Positions 59,378 to 64,000 of a stretch of 64,000 bases of DNA are shown here, in pieces. The notes beneath the pieces were generated by a model. That model did not search any database, had not been told where the DNA came from, and worked only from the letters and a program-made list of their open reading frames with translations. How positions within the stretch are numbered: the first letter of the stretch is position 1; the number at the start of each line of letters is the position of its first letter. Origin of the DNA: CAHJXF01 sp038254545 (GTDB taxonomy: Bacteria > Pseudomonadota > Gammaproteobacteria > Burkholderiales > Burkholderiaceae_D). Made by a program: the position numbers and the translations under genes. The DNA lies in assembly GCA_038254545.1 (NCBI GenBank), contig JBBSGB010000016.1, positions 15,432-79,431 on the forward strand, written 5' to 3'.

Positions 59378-61564
59378 CTAAAGCTGCAGTTCGACTCTTG
59401 TTTGGGAGTCGCCGCCGCGCCGATTGACGAATGCCACAACGCGCTCATCGAGCCTTCGAAAAACCAATTCGAACTGCTCGCTTCCGACTTTCAGTCCCGA
59501 CACGGTCATCGACTCGATTCCCGTCGGTAAACGCGGCTGAGCGATCACGATCGTGCTGTTGTGCGCATCAAGTTTCACACCGAGGCATGCCTGAAGCATC
59601 ATAAATACCGAACCTGCAGCCCATGCTTGCGGAAGACACGCGACCGGGTAAGCGACGGGCGCTTCGCCCGCGTCGCGCTCAAAGCCGCAAAAGAGCTCGG
59701 GCAGGCGGAGCCCGAAGTACGCCGCGGCTTCGAACAAGCTGCTCATAAGGTGCACCGCGCCGTCGCGTTCGCCGTAGCGCGCCATCCCCGCGGCACACAG
59801 CGCGACGTCATGCGGCCATACCGAACCGTTGTGATACGACATCGGGTTGAATCGCGCCATGCCGACGGCGAGCGTGCGGATGCCCCAACCGCCGTCAAAG
59901 GCGCGCGACAGCAATTGCCGCGCAACGGCGCGACCCCGCTCGAGTGCGGGCAGCCCGGAATACAGTAGATGGCCGGCATTGGACGCGCGCACGCGGCAAG
60001 GCCGTCCCTGCCCATCGAGTGCGAGCGCGTAGAACTGTTGATCCTCCATCCAGAAACGGGCTTCGACCGCTGACTGCAAGACCGTTGCTGCATGGTCCCA
60101 GTGCGCCGATTCGGTCGGGTCGCCGCGGGCATTCGCGAGCGACGCCATCGCGCGATAGGCGCCGTAGACATAGCCCTGCACTTCAACCAATGCGATCGGC
60201 CCTTCCGGCGTCGTCCCATCGGCATGAAACACGGAGTCGTGGCTGTCTTTCCAGCCTTGATTGGCCAGCCCGCTTGCCTCGCCTCGCGCGTAGCTCAAAA
60301 AGCCACTATGCAGGGCGGCATTCTCTGCAATCCAGGCGGTTGCAGAGATCAGTGCCGGCCAGATTGAATCGATGAACGAAAGATCGCCGGTTCGGATCGC
60401 ATAGGCGCCAGCGAGCATGATGAACAGTGGCGTCGTGTCCACCCCGCCGTAGTACTGACCGAAGGGAAGCTCATTGCTTGCGGCCATTTCCCCTTTGCGC
60501 GTTTCGTGCATGATCTTGCCCGGCTCGGCGTCACGGAACGCCGAGGTTTCCCGCGCTTGGTGGTGCGCCAGAAATGACAGCACACCGCGCGCGAGAGTCG
60601 GGTCCAACCAAAGGGTCTGCATCGCCGTGATGACCGCGTCGCGACCGAACGGGGTCGAGAACCACGGAATGCCCGCGTATGGATAAGGCCCGGTTGGAAG
60701 ATCGGTGGTCAGCAGGGCGAGGTCGGCCTGCGACTTCTCCAGCCACGCCTGATAGAGCCGGCCCGACGACTTTATCCGCGCACCGCGACGACGCCGCATG
60801 CGCAAGCTGCGCCGCGCGTGCGCCGCCGAATTTCGATAGCACGTTTGATCGGGGATAGTCGCCACGTCACCGACTTCGACGTACACACGCCACCCCATCC
60901 TGCCGTCGAGCGAGAGTTCAAAGTCCGCGGCGCCCGCATCGATGCGCAGCGGCGGCTCGGAGAACGAAACCGCGACGTGACGCCAGATGTCATCGAGGCC
61001 GTGATAACGCAATTCGACACTGCGCTCATTGATCTTGCCAGCGTCTGACGCGCCTCTACGAGCGCGCGTCTGGCCCCTTACCTCGAACATGTCACGAAAG
61101 TCTGCTGCGTACTGAATGCGTAGGGTTATCGACGCATTCTGATCGCTGTAGTTGAACAGCGTCAGGCGTTCGAAGAGGCGGCCGCTCCATAGGAAGCGCC
61201 GACGCTCCACATGCACGACGCCCTCGGGCACCGAGGTTTCGCCCAGCGGGCGCAGCGGATGATTGGTGAGATTGGCCGTGAAGAATGCGTTGTCCTGGCT
61301 GACAGCGCTCGACAGCAACGTCGGCTGCTGTCCGTTGATGAATACTCTGAAGGTCGAGAGGGTGCGCGTGTCGTTATGAAAGAGTCCGTCTCCCTCCCCG
61401 GTGACATCGCCATAGGCGTCGGCGACAAGAAAGGTGTCGCCTTCTTTCAGCACGAACAGCCGCTGAGGAGAACGCGCCTGCGCGACCGGGATCGTGGGAA
61501 CCACGGGCGGTCCGGCCTGATCGCGCTCCGCAACGTTCTCCAGTGCGGGAAGAACCTCGCTCAT
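59378..61564 (-). CDS. Amylo-alpha-1,6-glucosidase (bacterial glycogen debranching enzyme type)
   Basis: 728 residues. The N-terminal domain (FVLKEGDTFLVADAYGDV, EGDGLFHNDTRTLSTF near 58) is the GDE_N_bis fold; the C-terminal (alpha/alpha)6 domain has AGIPWFSTPFGRDAVITAMQTLWLDP near 300-325, NQGWKDSHDSVFHADG near 440 and SVWPHDVALCAAGM near 590. Acts on glycogen branches or similar alpha-glucans. The gene overlaps the GT4 stop... start arrangement: its ATG 61564 overlaps the upstream GT4 stop (ATGA). Confidence 0.92.
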   Translation of the reverse strand: MSEVLPALENVAERDQAGPPVVPTIPVAQARSPQRLFVLKEGDTFLVADAYGDVTGEGDGLFHNDTRTLSTFRVFINGQQPTLLSSAVSQDNAFFTANLTNHPLRPLGETSVPEGVVHVERRRFLWSGRLFERLTLFNYSDQNASITLRIQYAADFRDMFEVRGQTRARRGASDAGKINERSVELRYHGLDDIWRHVAVSFSEPPLRIDAGAADFELSLDGRMGWRVYVEVGDVATIPDQTCYRNSAAHARRSLRMRRRRGARIKSSGRLYQAWLEKSQADLALLTTDLPTGPYPYAGIPWFSTPFGRDAVITAMQTLWLDPTLARGVLSFLAHHQARETSAFRDAEPGKIMHETRKGEMAASNELPFGQYYGGVDTTPLFIMLAGAYAIRTGDLSFIDSIWPALISATAWIAENAALHSGFLSYARGEASGLANQGWKDSHDSVFHADGTTPEGPIALVEVQGYVYGAYRAMASLANARGDPTESAHWDHAATVLQSAVEARFWMEDQQFYALALDGQGRPCRVRASNAGHLLYSGLPALERGRAVARQLLSRAFDGGWGIRTLAVGMARFNPMSYHNGSVWPHDVALCAAGMARYGERDGAVHLMSSLFEAAAYFGLRLPELFCGFERDAGEAPVAYPVACLPQAWAAGSVFMMLQACLGVKLDAHNSTIVIAQPRLPTGIESMTVSGLKVGSEQFELVFRRLDERVVAFVNRRGGDSQTRVELQL

Positions 61565-62619
61565 GCAGCAACGCCCGTGTGCAGCCGTGCTTCGCTAGCC
61601 ACCTGCCAGTACAGCGCCGCGTAGCGGCGCGCCATTGCAGACGAAGTGAAGCGCGCGTCGAACGCCGAACGGATCGCCCGGCGGTCGAGGGACCGTACAC
61701 GGTCCACCGCCGCGACCGCCTGATCGATTTGGTCGACGATCAGCCCAGTCATGCCCTCTTCGACGACTTCGGGGACTGAACCGCAGCGCCACGCGATCAC
61801 AGGCGTGCCGCAGGCCATCGACTCGATCATCACGAGTCCGAACGGCTCCGGCCAATCGATTGGAAACAGCAATGCGCGTGCGTTGCCAAGAAACGTACTT
61901 TTGTCTCCATCGCCGATCTCTCCGATGAAATCGATCAGCGGGTGGTCGAGCAGGGGACGAATCTGCGCGTGATAGTAGGCACGGTCGGCATCGTCCACCT
62001 TTGCAGCGATCCGTAGCGGCACCCCAGCTGCAATTGCGATGGCGATCGCGCGATCGAGCCCTTTCTCGGGCGAGATGCGCCCGAGGAAGGCAAGGTAGTC
62101 GCCGCGCGGGGCCTCTCGAAACGTATACCCGTCAGGATCGAGTCCATGCTGAACCGTGGCCAGCCAGTTCGCGTCCGGCAGTGGTTTGCGCTGGTAATCA
62201 GAAATCGACACCAGCGGGTATTGCGGCCAGCGCCGATAGGCATCGGGCAGGTCGACGATGTCGAGGCGACCATGCAAGGTCGTGAGCGTTTTTCGCGCGA
62301 GGTCTTCGAAGAACGGGAAATGCAGCAGGTCGATATGGAAGTGCAGGACATCGAACTCGCCCGCGCGGCCTCGCACTTCCTGCAACAACGAAAGGTGGCT
62401 GGCCAGATCCGATTTGAGCGGTACCGGATCCAGCCGCAGCGCCTGAGCGCGCACCGGCACTAGCGTGGCCAAGGTGCGCGCATCACCGGCGGCGAACAGC
62501 GTGACGTCGTGTCCCTGCTCAACGAGTGCATCCGTCAGGTGCGCGACCACGCGTTCGGTGCCGCCATAAAGTCGCGGCGGTACGGCTTCGTACAGTGGAG
62601 CGATTTGTGCAATCTTCAT
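61561..62619 (-). CDS. Family 4 glycosyltransferase
   Basis: 352 residues from ATG 62619. GT-B fold: N-terminal MKIAQIAPLYEAVPPRLYGGTERVV with the GGxE loop, acceptor-side HFHIDLLHFPFFEDL, C-terminal LAFLGRISPEKGLDRAI near 175 and the nucleotide-sugar E-x7-E region EPFGLVMIESMACGTPVIAW near 262. Proteins of this group cluster with debranching enzymes and trehalose/maltose synthesis genes. Its stop overlaps the debranching-enzyme start by 4 bp, so the two are cotranslated. Confidence 0.92.
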   Translation of the reverse strand: MKIAQIAPLYEAVPPRLYGGTERVVAHLTDALVEQGHDVTLFAAGDARTLATLVPVRAQALRLDPVPLKSDLASHLSLLQEVRGRAGEFDVLHFHIDLLHFPFFEDLARKTLTTLHGRLDIVDLPDAYRRWPQYPLVSISDYQRKPLPDANWLATVQHGLDPDGYTFREAPRGDYLAFLGRISPEKGLDRAIAIAIAAGVPLRIAAKVDDADRAYYHAQIRPLLDHPLIDFIGEIGDGDKSTFLGNARALLFPIDWPEPFGLVMIESMACGTPVIAWRCGSVPEVVEEGMTGLIVDQIDQAVAAVDRVRSLDRRAIRSAFDARFTSSAMARRYAALYWQVASEARLHTGVAA

Positions 62620-62869
62620 CGTGGTCGGACGGCAGTCAATTCGGAACGGGTGTACGGTCCGTGGGCTACGTCGGACCTCTCCTCTAAAGCGATGCACGTG
62701 GGGCTTATGACTTCAGCGACCCCTCGAAGCCCCAGTGAACTTTGCTGCCGGGGGTGATCTTGGAACTAATGTAGAAAAATTGGCATCGGAGTCGCTATCA
62801 GACGAAGGCGTAGCGACCTACGGAGAGCGTCGGATCGTGGACGTGGATAAGCACGTGGGACTTCGGCGA
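62620..62869. other. Intergenic region with one short dyad
   Basis: No gene seen. GTCGCTA (62791-62797) and TAGCGAC (62811-62817) form a 7-bp inverted repeat near the left edge of the scrambled mobile DNA. It may mark an inversion or IS boundary. The promoter of the GT4 operon should lie at about 62640-62720. Confidence 0.35.
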
Positions 62870-63250
62870 CGCCGACAAGCTTGCTCCTTTCGCTGAAAAG
62901 AGTCGTCGCGCGGCGCCATCTCATCTGCGATCTTGGCGCGCGCGTCTCTGAAGCGTGCGCAGGGTTCAACCAGATGACGAAATTCGGAACGCCAATGGCC
63001 GAGGTTGTCATTGACGCAGAGAGTGGGAATCCCTGCCTTCGTGCAACGCTCTTTGAGGCCGGAAATTCGCGCTGCCGCGACGCGGCCGTGTACGCTCAGG
63101 ATGATGTCGCCCTCGTCCACAAGGACGGGGACCGTAAAGCCGAAGCGGCGGATGCTCGCCTTCAGCTTGACGAGCTGCTTCTCGGAGTGGGTCCGCGGGT
63201 TGGTGGGCCACGGCTTCAGATCCGTGGGACGACGTTCGCGGATCTCGCTG
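62870..63250 (-). pseudogene. ParB/Srx-like domain of a DNA methyltransferase, inverted remnant
   Basis: On the minus strand from 63250: RPTDLKPWPTNPRTHSEKQL, then SIRRFGFTVPVLVDEGDIIL, HGRVAAAR, frameshift, TLCVND and further fragments such as KIADEMAPRDD. This is the ParB-like N-terminal domain that precedes the methylase domain in phage-type DNA methyltransferases. The rest of that protein lies next door on the plus strand, so this part has been flipped. Confidence 0.82.
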
Positions 63251-63254
63251 AGCA

Positions 63255-63600
63255 AAGGGACCACCGGCTTCAGTACGGCCGAGATCGATCTGATGTTCGA
63301 CGAGGAGGGGGCGCCGGCCATTGATGACCTTCGGCCGGAAGACGTGCCTGCCGAGGTCGTCTCCCGGCTCGGGACCTCTGGCAGCTCGGCGACCACCGGC
63401 TCCTCTGCGGCAACGCGCTTGACTCGGGGGCGAACGCGGCGATCGTCCAGTCCGTGAAGCGCAGATGTGCATCGCGGATCCGCCCACAACGTCCCGATCG
63501 ACGGTCACGTTTGGCAACAAGGGGAAGATCAAGCACGACGAGTTCGCCATGGCCAGCGGCGAGATGTCGTCTGACCAGTTCACCGCGTTCCATGGGTTCG
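63255..63600 (+). pseudogene. DNA methyltransferase remnant (DPPY type), frameshifted
   Basis: Plus-strand fragments in order: GFSTAEIDLMFDEEGAP and PEDVPAEVVSRL; next frame DLWQLGDHRLLCGNALD; next QMCIADPP, then NVPIDGHV; then KGKIKHDEFAMASGEMSSDQ. DPP(Y)NVPIDGHV is the catalytic motif IV of N4/N6-type methylases. At least three frameshifts. Truncated at about 63600 by the IS3 fragment. Confidence 0.85.
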
Positions 63601-63602
63601 TT

Positions 63603-63791
63603 CTATCGCAGCTCGAGCATCTTGAGCCGCCGCAACTCGGTCACGCCCAGATCGCCGTACTTCTTCTTCCACGAGTAATACGTCGCTTCAGACACGCCGA
63701 TCTGCCGACACACATCGACCACCGGTGTCCCCGATTCAGCCAGTCGCAACGCATACGCAATCTGCTCTTCGGTGAATCTCGATCGCTTCAT
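63603..63791 (-). pseudogene. IS3-family (IS407-type) transposase OrfA, 3'-truncated
   Basis: ATG 63791 with GGAAGGAGAAGCG directly upstream. MKRSRFTEEQIAYALRLAE, TPVVDVCRQIGVSEATYYSW and GDLGVTELRRLKML form the helix-turn-helix. The reading frame ends after 62 residues where the element is cut; the zipper and OrfB are absent. The 5' end and its start signal look intact. Confidence 0.88.
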
Positions 63792-63847
63792 CGCTTCTCC
63801 TTCCGGCCCTTACGGGCCCACCGAGAAGCCACCTTACCTCTAGTTTT

Positions 63848-64000
63848 GAACTGCCGGCGAATTCGGGGGAGACGTCAGTCGACTTCCTGCTGCGCGCCAA
63901 GCGAGACCACGCCGCGGCGCGGGCATTCTTCGAACGCGCCATCGACCTGCACGGTGTGCCCGAGAAGATCACCATCGACAAGAGCGGCGCGAATACGGCA
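63848..64000 (+). pseudogene. IS6-family DDE transposase fragment (continues past window)
   Basis: The frame reads SVDFLLRAKRDHAAARAFFERAI, HGVPEKITIDKSGANTA up to the last base. This is the middle of an IS6/IS26-type transposase with the second catalytic Asp in TIDKSGAN. The N-terminal part with the first Asp is missing upstream, where the IS3 end lies, so the copy is truncated at the left; its right end is outside the window. Confidence 0.85.

Noticed and set aside
1..64000. CRISPR arrays, tRNA and rRNA genes
   Set aside because: No regularly spaced repeats, tRNA cloverleaf with CCA-adjacent acceptor or rRNA signature was recognised by eye; a covariance search would be needed to exclude tRNAs fully.

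Overview
The window is high-GC bacterial chromosome, most likely from a betaproteobacterium of the Burkholderiales. I infer this from the hpnIJKL hopanoid-modification operon, a phasin and acetoacetyl-CoA synthetase (polyhydroxybutyrate-type storage), liv-type ABC importers, meta-cleavage and CoA-ester aromatic catabolism genes, and the codon bias. No rRNA, tRNA or CRISPR array was recognised.

Layout. 1-2.4 kb: 6-phosphogluconate dehydrogenase (cut by the window edge) and a GH15 glucanase-like enzyme. 2.5-8.6 kb: S1/P1 nuclease, divergent from a complete liv importer whose permease LivM and ATPase LivG are one fused protein. 8.8-11.1 kb: homoprotocatechuate meta-cleavage genes hpaG (fused in frame to a GNAT domain) and hpaF. 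11.2-15.9 kb: phasin, class II aldolase, acetoacetyl-CoA synthetase, two gene remnants and a hotdog thioesterase. 16.1-19.9 kb: a membrane diguanylate cyclase and an orphan LivK paralogue. 20-23 kb: small unrelated genes, some broken, with attC-like recombination sites, read here as the remains of an integron cassette array. 23-28 kb: HNH nuclease, DMT exporter behind an internally deleted GST, a heme/siderophore importer pair and an SDR. 28.2-36.2 kb: a second diguanylate cyclase, a lipoprotein methyltransferase, an aryl-AMP ligase/FAD hydroxylase/MarR operon that looks like a salicylyl-CoA route, and an atypical NRAMP protein. 36.3-41 kb: an extracytoplasmic redox cluster (membrane cytochrome-like protein, ApbE, FMN-binding protein, porin, diheme peroxidase lipoprotein) behind a Fur-box-like dyad. 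41.2-45.7 kb: hpnIJKL.

45.7-55 kb looks like accessory DNA: short orphan genes, long non-coding stretches, and a compact three-gene operon (YqcI/YcgG-type N-hydroxylase, DUF1989 protein, PsiD-like decarboxylase) divergent from an NCS1 nucleobase/amine-type transporter, followed by an integrase remnant. This four-gene unit is the best candidate for an undescribed pathway. 55.2-62.6 kb: a translationally coupled acyl-CoA dehydrogenase/PIG-L deacetylase/NodS-like methyltransferase/GT2 operon, then a glycogen-debranching-type enzyme and a GT4. Between them lies a graveyard of IS3, IS481 and phosphoketolase fragments. The last 1.3 kb is scrambled mobile DNA: a ParB-domain DNA methyltransferase remnant with its N-terminal half inverted, an IS3 orfA fragment and an IS6-family transposase fragment running off the edge.

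All assignments come from reading the translations and motifs by eye; no database search was run.
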